This document shows positions 17,801 to 25,160 of a stretch of 64,000 nt of DNA, in pieces (the first letter of the stretch is position 1; every line of letters begins with the position of its first letter). The notes below the pieces were generated by a model, which was not told the DNA's origin, did no database searches, and saw only the letters and a program-made list of their open reading frames with translations. The position numbers and the translations under genes are program-made. The stretch lies in the NCBI GenBank assembly GCA_910575245.1, contig CAJTEN010000026.1, forward strand, positions 16,534 to 80,533. The letters are read 5' to 3'. The DNA comes from Clostridia bacterium. Its GTDB lineage: Bacteria; Bacillota; Clostridia; Lachnospirales; Lachnospiraceae.

Positions 17801-18717
17801 ACCGAGCAGGCGTTGATCTCATCGGACTGCTCCATGTCCTCCAGCTTCCCGTCCTTCTTCAGCTTGCGCATCGCCATCAGCGCTAAGTCCATCAGACAGA
17901 CGAACTTGTCCTGTCTGTCACCGAAAATCTCTGACCTGACAGAAAGATAATTCTCATAAGTCTCTTTAATCGGCTTCGCATAAAACCCGTCGCCGAATGT
18001 AACCTCCTTCAGTTCCGTAGAAAAGGTCGTATGGCGGCAATGATCCGACCAGTACGTATCCAGCACGCGGATCTCCGTCACCGTCGGATCCCTGTGCTCC
18101 TCGTCATGGAAATAATTCTGTATATGCTGAAAATCCTTGAAAGTCATGGCCAGTCCAAGCGACTGATACAGATCCTTAAACTCTGCCTCCGCCATACTCC
18201 CGAAGCCATCAAACACCGATACGTCCGCCGGCTCGTCATATGCCGTAACCAGCGTATCCGGCTTCACCATATCCGTCTGCCTGGAATCCACAGGGTTGAT
18301 GCAGTATGACTTGATCTTCTCAAACTCATCCTCCGCAATATCACCTGTGATCAGATAAGTGACCGCCGTTCTGATGATCGGTTCCTCATCCTCCCTAAGA
18401 AACTTTACACACTGCACCGCAGAATCCGCCCTCTGGTCGAACTGCCCCGGCAGATACTCCACGCTGAATACCCTGCCGTCTTCCGGAATGCCAATCGTCT
18501 CTTCATATAAAATATCTACAGGCGGCTCGGAGAAAACCGTCCTGCAGGCTTTCTCATAGATCTCATCGGACAGATTTTCCACATCATAGCGGATGAACAC
18601 GCGAACCTCTTTCACCCCTTCGATTCCAAGATAGCTTCCGATTTCCTCCTTCAGTTCCTTCGCCTTAACTGCAAAAGGCTCCTTCTTCTCCACATAAACC
18701 CGCTTCACGTTTCCCAT
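14848..18717 (-). CDS. purL: Phosphoribosylformylglycinamidine synthase (PurL-PurQ type)
   Basis: Step 4 of purine synthesis: FGAR plus glutamine and ATP gives FGAM. The 1289-aa product is the long single-chain form. An N-terminal PurS-like region is followed by two AIRS-type ATP-binding halves (ETHNHPTEIEPFGGAATCLGG in the first, GGKDSMSGTF in the second). The C-terminal class I glutaminase has nucleophile Cys in LGICNGFQALIKLG and a His further on (SHGEGRFV). The ATG at 18717 is chosen because AGGAGA lies 8 nt upstream; an upstream ATG at 18765 has no such site. A -10-like TATAAT (18777-18772) and a GTTAC-AA-GTAAC palindrome (18745-18756) lie in the leader. No other pur gene is adjacent. 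Confidence 0.95.
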   Translation of the reverse strand: MGNVKRVYVEKKEPFAVKAKELKEEIGSYLGIEGVKEVRVFIRYDVENLSDEIYEKACRTVFSEPPVDILYEETIGIPEDGRVFSVEYLPGQFDQRADSAVQCVKFLREDEEPIIRTAVTYLITGDIAEDEFEKIKSYCINPVDSRQTDMVKPDTLVTAYDEPADVSVFDGFGSMAEAEFKDLYQSLGLAMTFKDFQHIQNYFHDEEHRDPTVTEIRVLDTYWSDHCRHTTFSTELKEVTFGDGFYAKPIKETYENYLSVRSEIFGDRQDKFVCLMDLALMAMRKLKKDGKLEDMEQSDEINACSVVVPVEMDYGDGPVTEEWLVFFKNETHNHPTEIEPFGGAATCLGGAIRDPLSGRGYVYQAMRVTGAADPTVPVADTLKGKLSQKKLVRGAASGYSSYGNQIGLATGLVKEIYHPDYVAKRMEIGAVMGAAPRKNVIRETSDPDDIIILLGGRTGRDGCGGATGSSKVHTESSIETCGAEVQKGNAPTERKIQRLFRREEVSRLIKKCNDFGAGGVSVAIGELADGLVVDLDKVPKKYAGLDGTELAISESQERMAVVVAPKDVEAFLGYAAEENLEAVEVAVVTKEPRLVLKWRGRKIVDIARAFLDTNGAHQETAVAVEIPEEKENYLKKIAIPAVAEAVAAGDVKKAWLTLLNDLNVCSQKGLVEMFDASIGAGSVYMPYGGKYQLTETQAMVAKLPVLKGKTDTVTMMSYGFDPCLSSWSPYHGAVYAVTESMAKIVANGGDYKTIRFTFQEYFRRMSGEPGRWSQPFAALLGAYDAQMGYGLPSIGGKDSMSGTFNDIDVPPTLVSFAVDISKKQNMVTPELKKAGDKLVRFHIKKDEYDLPVYKDVMRVYDSILALMAEKKITAAYALDAKGAAAAIAKMAFGNKLGVTVESGLAAEMLFDNGLGEILAEMPAEAVAKLAGRAKDTAGGENTPGSEEIVAGNGRNLEYTVIGTVTDEPVFTCGAVHITMEEALKAWTDKLDKVFPYTAGQDKSKVDSGLYETKDIYVCKHKVARPTVFIPVFPGTNCEYDSAAAFGRAGADVITKVFKNLTAEDIRESVDVFEKAIGQAQIIMFPGGFSAGDEPDGSAKFFATAFQNEKMKEAVSRLLNERDGLALGICNGFQALIKLGLVPYGEIRGQKEDSPTLTFNTVNRHISKMAYIKVVSNKSPWLQGAVLGNTYVNPASHGEGRFVAPQEWIDRLFEGGQVATQYADIDGNVSMDEEWNINGSYASIEGITSPDGRCLGKMAHSERRGDGVAVNIYGEQDLKIFESGVAYFME

Positions 18718-18744
18718 GCTGCTTTTCTCCTTTATCCTTCCTTC

Positions 18745-18777
18745 GTTACAAGTAACAGTTCCCAATAGCCTATTATA
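18745..18777 (-). promoter_or_regulatory. purL leader: -10 box and GTTAC palindrome
   Basis: Minus-strand TATAAT at 18777-18772 without a convincing -35, followed by the palindrome GTTACTTGTAAC (18756-18745) between the presumed start and the ribosome site. The palindrome could be an operator, or it may belong to the short GTAAC-stem hairpins scattered through the window. No purine riboswitch fold was seen. Confidence 0.35.
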
Positions 18778-18890
18778 TCTGTTGTTCCTGCCGACACAGG
18801 CGGCATTCTTTGCAGCCTTAGTACAGCTTTGTCTTTTTTATTATGCCAAACATTCCCCCACTTTTCAATGCACGTTTTAGAGATATCTGA

Positions 18891-18935
18891 TTGTAGCCAT
18901 TCTGAACTTGGGAAATAAGAAATAGCCGCCCTGGC
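18891..18935 (+). pseudogene. C-terminal scrap of a holin-like toxin gene
   Basis: The plus strand reads IVAILNLGNKK and a stop at 18924-18926, matching the last codons and following bases of the better-preserved copy at 25381-25463 (IVAILNLKNKK). Nothing resembling the toxin N terminus precedes it. It abuts the 3' end of the Rpn nuclease gene. Confidence 0.5.
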
Positions 18936-19886
18936 CTACACGTCAAATTCGCGGAATAATTTCTTCTGATAGTCAGGATCCTGTATCGCGCGTTCCATAT
19001 CCTTCATGCGATTCTGCTCTATCAGAATCCTTGTCAGGCGGTTAGAACGTTCAATCCCCTCCTCAACACCTTCCATCCGGATCGTTCTCTCATACTTGTC
19101 CACATCGAACTCTTCCAACAGCATTCCCAGCACCTCCGCTCTGTGATTTCGCAATATATCATACAAGATTCCATGTTCTATACAATACTGTATCGCACAC
19201 TCCAGTGCGTCCTTTACCGGCATATCTCCATTCATATACTGTCTGGATATCTCCACAAACTGCGCATATTCTTCCAGTACATGACACCGCTCCATCAGGA
19301 CACCGTTATATCCATAATTAATATTGAGCATCCGCACCCGCAGCTCCACAGCCGCATCCTGCGCCTTATTGATAAATGCATCTGACAATTTCAGAATCTC
19401 TTCCTCAGGAGCATCTTTCTCTCCATTATAGAACACCACACACTGAGGGGCAGGCAGCAGAATCCGCCTGGAACCATACAGGCTGATTTCTGCCTGTTCA
19501 ATCAGCTTCTGGTATTCTTCCGCCAGATAAATTAAAAAGCGCACAGGCATATTCGCATTATATGTACTCTGATGTTCATACAAACTTAACGTTCCCGCCA
19601 AAATAAATGCAAGGTCATTCTTCATGACCACATAAACCGCACTCTCAATCGTCACTACCTGCAGTTGTGAAGGATCCTCATAGTCTGTGCCGTTCAAAGC
19701 ATTGTATAGCTGCAAGAGTGCTTCTCTGTCTTTATCAAAGAGAAAACGGAAAAGCCTGTCCTTCACATTACGCTGCACTTTCCTCTGTCCGAGCCGCCGG
19801 ATATATCTGCCTGCAAATCTTCTGAATCCTGATGTACTCCGTCTAAATGCTCCGTAATTCGCTCCTAAAGTGTTCTTTCTCTGCAT
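18936..19886 (-). CDS. Rpn-family PD-(D/E)XK nuclease / transposase-like protein
   Basis: 316 aa from the ATG at 19886 (AAAGGAG 9 nt upstream); the longer frame has no ribosome site. The Rpn (YhgA-like) core is seen from VKDRLFRFLF, with the catalytic segment NDLAFILAG followed by SLYEHQSTYN, giving the D...E-x-Q pattern of this PD-(D/E)XK branch. The C-terminal part is the charged helical tail typical of Clostridia homologues. E. coli Rpn proteins are nucleases that raise RecA-independent recombination; that role is assumed by family. It stands alone amid repeats. Confidence 0.8.
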   Translation of the reverse strand: MQRKNTLGANYGAFRRSTSGFRRFAGRYIRRLGQRKVQRNVKDRLFRFLFDKDREALLQLYNALNGTDYEDPSQLQVVTIESAVYVVMKNDLAFILAGTLSLYEHQSTYNANMPVRFLIYLAEEYQKLIEQAEISLYGSRRILLPAPQCVVFYNGEKDAPEEEILKLSDAFINKAQDAAVELRVRMLNINYGYNGVLMERCHVLEEYAQFVEISRQYMNGDMPVKDALECAIQYCIEHGILYDILRNHRAEVLGMLLEEFDVDKYERTIRMEGVEEGIERSNRLTRILIEQNRMKDMERAIQDPDYQKKLFREFDV

Positions 19887-20129
19887 CAAATATGTCTCCT
19901 TTCGTATTGTGACAGGACGCCCATATAAGATACAATCGTGAAGATACCTTCCAATCGCACGTTCCTCTGCTCCTGCCATATTCAGTTAATAGGTAGAAAA
20001 ATCTGACAGAAACTGTCCGAATGTGCGGAATGCACACTATTTAGAATTTCTCTGATGAGTTTATCATAACCAATAAATGATTATCTGTCAATTACTTTTT
20101 GTAATTTTATGCAGCCGCCCGGCTTCGTT

Positions 20130-20157
20130 GTTACTATTCACGGCCGCTCATAGTAAC
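20130..20157. repeat. GTTACTA / TAGTAAC hairpin
   Basis: Seven-bp perfect arms 20130-20136 and 20151-20157 around a 14-nt loop. It is one of several short hairpins with GTAAC/GTTAC stems (also 20473-20487, 21630-21660 and 45976-46007). It lies in the non-coding stretch upstream of the Rpn gene. Confidence 0.45.
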
Positions 20158-20196
20158 ATGATGCACACAAAATGCTCCATAGTCGCATTTTGGCGC

Positions 20197-20250
20197 TCCC
20201 AAACTCGGGTTTTCTGTGACTTCCGCTTTGCTCCACTCACAAAAAACACT
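20197..20250. repeat. Dispersed repeat with TTTTCTGTG...CACAAAAAA core, copy 2
   Basis: About 54 bp matching 2393-2445 in the same orientation. It sits 20 bp left of the second 189-bp element, inside a repeat-rich gap of about 700 bp between the Rpn and SpoVAE genes that contains no gene. Confidence 0.5.
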
Positions 20251-20272
20251 TCGCGGTACATTAACCGTGAAC

Positions 20273-20461
20273 CAATGTCATTAAGTTAAGCCGGACGCAC
20301 CTGACATAATAGGAATCTCCTAAGGACGCGCTTTCGCTCAGTTCCAAACGCAGCGGTACTAAATTCGTGGAAAACCTCATTAAGTACCGGCGTTTTCCAA
20401 TGGCCCTCAGGAGAATCCTATCATATCAGATGCTGTGTATAGACTTAACTTAATGACATTG
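20273..20461. mobile_element. 189-bp inverted-repeat element (MITE-like), copy 2
   Basis: Same length, orientation and ends as copy 1, with scattered single-base differences only. It is flanked by a different 10-bp direct repeat, AACCGTGAAC (20263-20272 and 20462-20471), which supports independent insertion. The right flank continues into GTAACGCTTCGTTAC, another small hairpin, so the target is again a short GTAAC-stem repeat. Confidence 0.75.
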
Positions 20462-20518
20462 AACCGTGAACAGTAACGCTTCGTTACTATTCTCAGTCAA
20501 AATGCGCATATACTGCGG

Positions 20519-20570
20519 TGAGAGCATTTGCGCCTCGCCGCAGGCGGCCTGGAATGCGCAAATGCTCTCA
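20519..20570. repeat. Conserved-loop hairpin, copy 2
   Basis: A perfect 15-bp stem (20519-20533 with 20556-20570; core GCATTTGCGC/GCGCAAATGC) closes a 22-nt loop that is 19/22 identical to the loop of copy 1 at 121-142. The stem sequence is unrelated to copy 1. It lies 27 bp downstream of spoVAE and 57 bp from a 189-bp element; it could end spoVAE transcription, but there is no U tract. Confidence 0.6.
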
Positions 20571-20597
20571 AATATCAACCATATAAAAGATAAACAG

Positions 20598-20954
20598 TTA
20601 CCCCTTCATCTTGGGTTTAAACACCAGGCTCGCCAGATACCCGAATACCAGCGCGGCACAACATCCCACTGCCCCGGTCTTAAAGCCTCCCTGAAAAAGT
20701 CCGATAAATCCGCTCTCATCGACTGCCTCCTTTACGCCCTTCATCAGTATATTGCCATAACCCAGCAGCGGCACACTTGCCCCCGCGCCCGCATATTCCA
20801 TAAAAGGCTCATACCACCCGAAAAAGCTGATCGCCGCGCCGAGACACACCAGAAGCACCATCACTCGCCCCGGCATCATCTTGGTCTTTTCCAGCAGGAT
20901 CTGCACCAGTGCACAGATTACACCGCCTACCCAAAAAGCATTGAAATAATCCAT
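20598..20954 (-). CDS. spoVAE: Stage V sporulation protein AE
   Basis: 118 aa from the ATG at 20954 (GGTGG 6 nt upstream), giving the N terminus MDYFNAFWVGGVICALVQIL expected for SpoVAE; an earlier ATG at 20966 is possible. Small polytopic inner-membrane protein with about four helices and the conserved SVPLLGYGNILMKGVKEAV and FQGGFKTGA segments. SpoVA proteins form the channel that moves dipicolinic acid into spores and releases it on germination. SpoVAC and SpoVAD, its normal operon partners, are not in the window, so it is either an orphan copy or separated from them. It implies a spore-forming lineage. Confidence 0.85.
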   Translation of the reverse strand: MDYFNAFWVGGVICALVQILLEKTKMMPGRVMVLLVCLGAAISFFGWYEPFMEYAGAGASVPLLGYGNILMKGVKEAVDESGFIGLFQGGFKTGAVGCCAALVFGYLASLVFKPKMKG

Positions 20955-21025
20955 CTGTTCCACCATCCGTTCTTCTTGATTTCCGTTATGGAGTTTTACG
21001 GTTATTTTCTGCAATTTGGGATAAA

Positions 21026-21526
21026 TTATACGAAAAGCATTTTGATTTCGCCTACGATCTCACGAATGGACAGATTCTCACATTCTATCGTAATATCTGC
21101 ATACTTCTCATACAACGGAATGCGCTCCTCATAAAGCATCTCAAGATTCTGTCCTTCCCGCAGTGTCACGCCCCGTTCATTCAGATCCCCCAGTCTGCGG
21201 GCAATCTCGGCGCAGGATAATTTCAGATATACGATTACGCCCGTCTTCCCTAAATGTTCCATGGCTCTGCTGCCGTAGATTACACTGCCTCCGGTAGCGA
21301 TCACGCATCTTCTGGCATCTATGGACATGTTTGCCTCCTCTTCCACAGCCCAGAAGCTTTCCACTCCCCGTTCCTCGATAATCTCATGGAGCAGTTTTCC
21401 CTCTCTGCCCTGAATGACCAGATCCGAGTCGAGAAATGCAAATCCAAGTTTCTTAGCCAGCACCACACCTACCGTGCTTTTACCTGCACCGGGCATGCCG
21501 ATAAGGACAATATTGTCTCGTTTCAT
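21026..21526 (-). CDS. aroK: Shikimate kinase
   Basis: 166 aa, the usual length. ATP-dependent phosphorylation of shikimate at O3, in chorismate synthesis. The Walker A motif is GMPGAGKST (10-18); LDSD supplies the shikimate-binding Asp; ATGGSV stands for the GGG loop; and the lid and adenine-binding arginines appear as LNERG and ERIPLYEKYAD. It follows a weak AAGG site. spoVAE lies 72 bp downstream on the same strand. No other aro gene is adjacent, so a related small-molecule kinase is not fully excluded. Confidence 0.88.
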   Translation of the reverse strand: MKRDNIVLIGMPGAGKSTVGVVLAKKLGFAFLDSDLVIQGREGKLLHEIIEERGVESFWAVEEEANMSIDARRCVIATGGSVIYGSRAMEHLGKTGVIVYLKLSCAEIARRLGDLNERGVTLREGQNLEMLYEERIPLYEKYADITIECENLSIREIVGEIKMLFV

Positions 21527-21629
21527 ATTATGTAAACCTTTCTGATTCTACTGCTTCTCTGCCGCCAAATCCGCCATAAGCTTCCTCAGGTGTAATGCAT
21601 CCGCCTTCCGCTTTCATTACTTCCCAATG

Positions 21630-21660
21630 GTAACAGCTCATCCTTCGGCTCCCCTGTTAC
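21630..21660. repeat. GTAACAG / CTGTTAC hairpin
   Basis: Perfect 7-bp arms at 21630-21636 and 21654-21660 around a 17-nt loop. The arms equal those of the hairpin split by the first 189-bp element (154-160 and 377-383). It lies between the RidA and shikimate kinase genes. Confidence 0.45.
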
Positions 21661-21685
21661 TCCCAATGGCCCGATATCATAAACC

Positions 21686-22066
21686 TTATTTCTTCAAATA
21701 TGCAATCACTTCCACTTCGCAAAGTACATCCTTAGGCAGCTGCTTCACAGCCACACAGCTTCTCGCAGGCTTTTCACTGAAATATTTCTCATATACCGCA
21801 TTGAAGGCGGCAAAATCTGCCATCTCTGCCAGGAAGCAGGTTGTCTTGACCACTTTGGTATAGTCTGTGCCTGCCTCCGCCAGAATCGCCCCTACATTCT
21901 TCATAACCTGCTCAGCTTGCTCTGTAACATTACTGCCCGTGATATCTCCTGTTGCCGGATCAATCGGAATCTGTCCCGATGCAAACAGAAAATCTCCTGC
22001 AATGATTCCCTGTGAATAGGGTCCAATCGCCGCCGGCGCTTTGGTTGTTGATACTTTAGTTAACAT
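21686..22066 (-). CDS. ridA: RidA-family enamine/imine deaminase
   Basis: 126 aa, full length for YjgF/YER057c/UK114 proteins. These trimeric cytosolic enzymes hydrolyse reactive 2-aminoacrylate and other imines released by PLP enzymes. Visible features are the N-terminal PAAIGPYSQGI, the central FASGQIPIDPATG and the C-terminal PARSCVAVKQLPKDVLCEVE with the substrate-binding Arg and Glu. An AGGAAGG site lies upstream of the ATG. It is probably monocistronic or loosely linked to its neighbours. Confidence 0.93.
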   Translation of the reverse strand: MLTKVSTTKAPAAIGPYSQGIIAGDFLFASGQIPIDPATGDITGSNVTEQAEQVMKNVGAILAEAGTDYTKVVKTTCFLAEMADFAAFNAVYEKYFSEKPARSCVAVKQLPKDVLCEVEVIAYLKK

Positions 22067-22164
22067 AATACAATCCTTCCTTTCATTCTTAAAATGCTTT
22101 GTTTAACATAAAATTTCCTGCATTTTCAACAGATTCTTCTCGTTTGCAATGCCTGAAATCATCG

Positions 22165-22395
22165 TCACTCTCCGAATCTTGCCCTGACATAGAATCCTCT
22201 GGCATTCTCGATCACTTCCGTCACCACGCCTTCCCGCTCCAGCATACGCTCCCGAAAAGGAAAATTGCCCGACATGGCAAGCGACGGATCGATCGTATAA
22301 TAATAGTTGCTGGGAAGGACACCTTCCGTCACGGTAACCTTGTCCCCTTCTTTCAAAAGTCCCGGCCGTTCCATCTTAAATTCCATCTCCCGCAT
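22165..22395 (-). CDS. Small conserved-looking protein of unknown function
   Basis: 76 aa from the ATG at 22395, which has AGGGGAG 5 nt upstream; the longer frame has none. No family recognised. It is a compact soluble protein: a basic-acidic N terminus (MREMEFKMERPGLLKEGDKV), a central Tyr-rich VLPSNYYYTIDPSLAMSGN and a C-terminal strand pattern VVTEVIENARGFYVRARF that suggests a small beta-barrel. It is sandwiched between ridA and the epimerase gene on the same strand. Coding is supported by the ribosome site and the lack of overlap. Confidence 0.7.
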   Translation of the reverse strand: MREMEFKMERPGLLKEGDKVTVTEGVLPSNYYYTIDPSLAMSGNFPFRERMLEREGVVTEVIENARGFYVRARFGE

Positions 22396-22445
22396 GATAC
22401 TCCCCTTCCCTCCCTGACGGTACACACATTTTGCCTATATGGTCT

Positions 22446-23468
22446 TTACTGGCGCATCCTTTTCAACGCTTCTTCCTGAGCCGCAACTACCTTATCACAC
22501 CATCTGTCAAACTCGGGATCCTCCTTACGGCATTCCGGATGGGCATTGATATAATCCAGAATCTTCCTGACTCCCTGGTCAAAACGGACAGTTGCCACAA
22601 AGTCCGGCACCAGCCGTTTCAATTTGGTATTATCAAACACAACACTGTTCGCCTTATCTCCAATCAGTGCACCCCTAAGATCCCACTCTGCCGGGCTGCC
22701 GGCAGCTATCAGTTCACTGGAAACATAGCAAGGATGCAGTTCCACCCCCAGTGCCTGTGCTATCACGGTATGGATCTGATTCCATGTCAGCGTTTCATCC
22801 CCGGTAATCTGCACCGCTTCCCCGATGGCATGTATGTTGCCCATAAGTCCGATGAAGCCTCTGGCGAAATCGGTATTAAAAGTCAGCGTCCACAAGGAAG
22901 TCCCGTCTCCATGTATGATCACTTTCTTCCCGTCCAGCATTCTCCTGATCACCTGATAGCTGCCGTTCGGCCCATGAACCCCCACCGGCATCGACCGTTC
23001 ACTGTATGTATGGCTCGGACGGACGATTGTAACCGGAAAGCCTTCCTCCCGGTACAGCCGCATTAACAGTTCCTCACCGGCTATTTTATTGCGCGAGTAC
23101 TCCCAGTAAGGATTGGCCAGGGGCGTTCCCTCATCAATCCGATAATCGGACAATGGTTTCTGATATGCGGACGCCGAACTGATATAGATAAACTGCTTCG
23201 TCTTATCCCGAAACAGCCGGTAATCCCGCTCAAGCTGACCCGGCACAAAGGCAAAAAAATCTGCCACCACATCGAACTTCTGTCCTTCCAGCTGCCGTGC
23301 CACCGTTTCCTCATCATTGATGTCCGCCCTGATAATATGTGCCCCGGGCGGCAGCGCGTCATTGCGCGTCCCGCGGTTGATCAGCCACAATTCATGTCCT
23401 TCCTCCAAAAGCCTGGAAGAAATTGCCGTACTGATCGTGCCTGTTCCTCCGATAAAAAGTGCCTTCAT
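22446..23468 (-). CDS. NAD-dependent epimerase/dehydratase (extended SDR)
   Basis: 340 aa. The N-terminal Rossmann motif GGTGTIS (in MKALFIGGTGTISTAIS) departs from GxxGxxG only at its last position. The catalytic region ISSASAYQKPL lies near 102 and YSRNKIAGEEL near 133-143 supplies the Y-x-x-x-K pair. The C-terminal substrate domain ends with a helical tail. It resembles nucleotide-sugar epimerase-like proteins widespread in Clostridia, some of them related to plastid CSP41/RNA-binding SDRs. The substrate cannot be named. AAAGGAG precedes the ATG. The gene is 44 bp from the small downstream ORF at 22395 and the 23823 ORF is 43 bp upstream, so these form a likely operon. Confidence 0.85.
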   Translation of the reverse strand: MKALFIGGTGTISTAISSRLLEEGHELWLINRGTRNDALPPGAHIIRADINDEETVARQLEGQKFDVVADFFAFVPGQLERDYRLFRDKTKQFIYISSASAYQKPLSDYRIDEGTPLANPYWEYSRNKIAGEELLMRLYREEGFPVTIVRPSHTYSERSMPVGVHGPNGSYQVIRRMLDGKKVIIHGDGTSLWTLTFNTDFARGFIGLMGNIHAIGEAVQITGDETLTWNQIHTVIAQALGVELHPCYVSSELIAAGSPAEWDLRGALIGDKANSVVFDNTKLKRLVPDFVATVRFDQGVRKILDYINAHPECRKEDPEFDRWCDKVVAAQEEALKRMRQ

Positions 23469-23511
23469 TGTTTCTTCTCCTTTCCAACTGTTTGTTTCTT
23501 AGCTGTCTGTC

Positions 23512-23823
23512 CTAAATATGGAACAGATTCCTGATCGGATTTATCCCTTTTGCCTGTTTAAGGATCGCCTCCTGGTCCCCTGCCAGATACTCCTCCAGCT
23601 TCCCGATCTCTTCCTTCGTAAATCCTTCCGCCTTCTCTATCACGCCCTCCGGAACGATTCCTTCCGCCCAGTCTTTACCGCGAAGAAAAGATACCCTGAC
23701 AAAGGTTCTGCCTTCTGCGCGAAGCACGCCGGAGACCAGGACTTTCATTTCCTCCTTCCGGCCGGTTTCTTCCTGCTGCCCGGTACTCTGTGTTTTCTTC
23801 ACGATTACTTTTCCGTTATCCAT
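23512..23823 (-). CDS. Small hypothetical protein
   Basis: 103 aa from the ATG at 23823, which follows GAGGTAGGA; an ATG 18 nt upstream has no ribosome site. No family recognised. A charged low-complexity N terminus (KKTQSTGQQEETGRKEE) precedes a possible beta domain (KVLVSGVLRAEGRTFVRVSF) and a helical C terminus with KEEIGKLEEYL. No signal peptide or membrane helix. It is located just upstream of the epimerase gene on the same strand. Confidence 0.65.
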   Translation of the reverse strand: MDNGKVIVKKTQSTGQQEETGRKEEMKVLVSGVLRAEGRTFVRVSFLRGKDWAEGIVPEGVIEKAEGFTKEEIGKLEEYLAGDQEAILKQAKGINPIRNLFHI

Positions 23824-23909
23824 TCCTACCTCTTTCTTCATTGAACCAGCGGATTTGTCCAGACTGGCCGCATGCCCTTATATTTCCATTCGCAAAATAA
23901 ACCTGCTGC

Positions 23910-24791
23910 CTATAACTGCGGATACAATTCTTCGAAAACAGCATCCAGAAGCTGCTTCGCTTCCCTGCACTCCGACACCGTGGAGATCACCGCATTCTTA
24001 TCCCTCAGAATAATAGAGAACTGTGCATATTTACCGTCCGCTCTGAAAGACCCGTAAGGACCTCCCCAGAACAGATATCCGTAGCCGTAATCCGTTTCCC
24101 GCCCGGTCGCGACCTGCTTACGGGTGCTTTCCGTTACCCATTCCTCCGGCAGCAGGCGCTTTCCCTCCCAAAGTCCGTTCTGCAGGTAAAGAAGTCCTAA
24201 CTTATGCATCTCCGACAAGGTAAGAAACAGGCCGCCCGCCCCAAAAGTATGTCCCTGTGCATCTGTCTCCCAGGTCGGTCTGGAAATGCCCATCGGCTTG
24301 AACAGGCGCGGTGTCAGATAAGATACCAGATCGCATCCTGCCCGGCGCTGTACAAGGATTCCTGCCAGATATGGTCCCACATTGTTATATACATACTTCG
24401 TTCCGGGCGGACAGGTAAAAGGAAATGCCAGGGACATTTTCACCCAGTCCTCCTCCTGATACAGCGGACGCTGACTTCCCATCAGTTCCGGATTCTCCTG
24501 TCCCAGGCACATGGTCAGCAGATCCCTTACCGTGGCCTGCAGAAGATACTCTCCCGGATTCTCCGGAATATCCTCCGCAAAAGCATCCACTAATTTCTCC
24601 TCCAGAGTAAGAAGCCCCTCCCTGACGGCAATACCGACTGCTGTACCGGTAAAGCTCTTGCTGACGGAATAGACATTCCGGCGGCATTCTTCATCCCACA
24701 GATGCTTTGCGGTATCAACGCTGTTCTGTGTGACCTTCACTCCTAAGATTCCGATTGGTGTCGTACGTTCTATAAATCTCTGCAATTCCAT
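23910..24791 (-). CDS. Serine hydrolase, beta-lactamase/DD-peptidase class C fold
   Basis: 293 aa. The penicillin-binding-like triad of motifs is present: SxxK as SVSK (in NVYSVSKSFTG, near 44), YxN as YNN (in KYVYNNVGPYL, near 140) and a C-terminal HTFGAGG replacing KTG. There is no signal peptide, so it is probably cytoplasmic or an esterase-like member of the beta-lactamase-related family rather than an antibiotic-resistance enzyme. GGAAAGGAATC precedes the ATG. It is followed after 86 bp by the small ORF at 23823 on the same strand. Confidence 0.87.
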   Translation of the reverse strand: MELQRFIERTTPIGILGVKVTQNSVDTAKHLWDEECRRNVYSVSKSFTGTAVGIAVREGLLTLEEKLVDAFAEDIPENPGEYLLQATVRDLLTMCLGQENPELMGSQRPLYQEEDWVKMSLAFPFTCPPGTKYVYNNVGPYLAGILVQRRAGCDLVSYLTPRLFKPMGISRPTWETDAQGHTFGAGGLFLTLSEMHKLGLLYLQNGLWEGKRLLPEEWVTESTRKQVATGRETDYGYGYLFWGGPYGSFRADGKYAQFSIILRDKNAVISTVSECREAKQLLDAVFEELYPQL

Positions 24792-24937
24792 AATTTGATT
24801 CCTTTCTGTTTCCTGCTATGCCGTAACAGTTCCGTTCCTCCTTTATGCCGGCTCCCTTCTGCCGAAAACTGTTCTCCGCCTTTTCCTGTCTCAAAGTATA
24901 ACAGAAAAAAATCGTCTCTTCAATCAAGTATATATAA

Positions 24938-24983
24938 TGCCAGGCCTTCTATCATACAAAATCTGACGGTAGAAAGTCTGGCA
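24938..24983. repeat. 14-bp imperfect inverted repeat
   Basis: TGCCAGGCCTTCTA (24938-24951) and TAGAAAGTCTGGCA (24970-24983) pair over 12 of 14 positions around an 18-nt loop. It lies in the roughly 1-kb gap between the serine hydrolase and the capsule genes. It may be a terminator stem or the end of a lost element; no U tract. Confidence 0.4.
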
Positions 24984-25030
24984 TATAATCTCTTTCCAAT
25001 TTTATCCGAACCAAAAAACACCCTATCTGA

Positions 25031-25150
25031 TCACCACGCGACTTCTCTTAAATAAGAATCCCTCATGACAAGCCGGTTTTCATCCGAATGAATGTAGGGT
25101 TCCTTCGCATCATAGCACAGATTGCTCAGAAGGTATTCCCCTGCGGACAT
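25031..25150 (-). pseudogene. 39-codon fragment, possibly the tail of a dehydrogenase gene
   Basis: The minus strand reads MSAGEYLLSNLCYDA and ends RLVMRDSYLREVAW, directly preceded by a stop and with no ribosome site. The closing ENRLVMRD...W pattern recalls the C termini of some Clostridia SDR oxidoreductases. An SDR fragment lies immediately to the right on the opposite strand, so this may be an inverted piece of the same gene. Weak evidence. Confidence 0.3.
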
Positions 25151-25160
25151 CTAGGGGGAT

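Noticed and set aside
20466..21134. 222-codon plus-strand ORF
   Set aside because: Antisense to spoVAE and running through a repeat hairpin; no ribosome site or recognisable domain.
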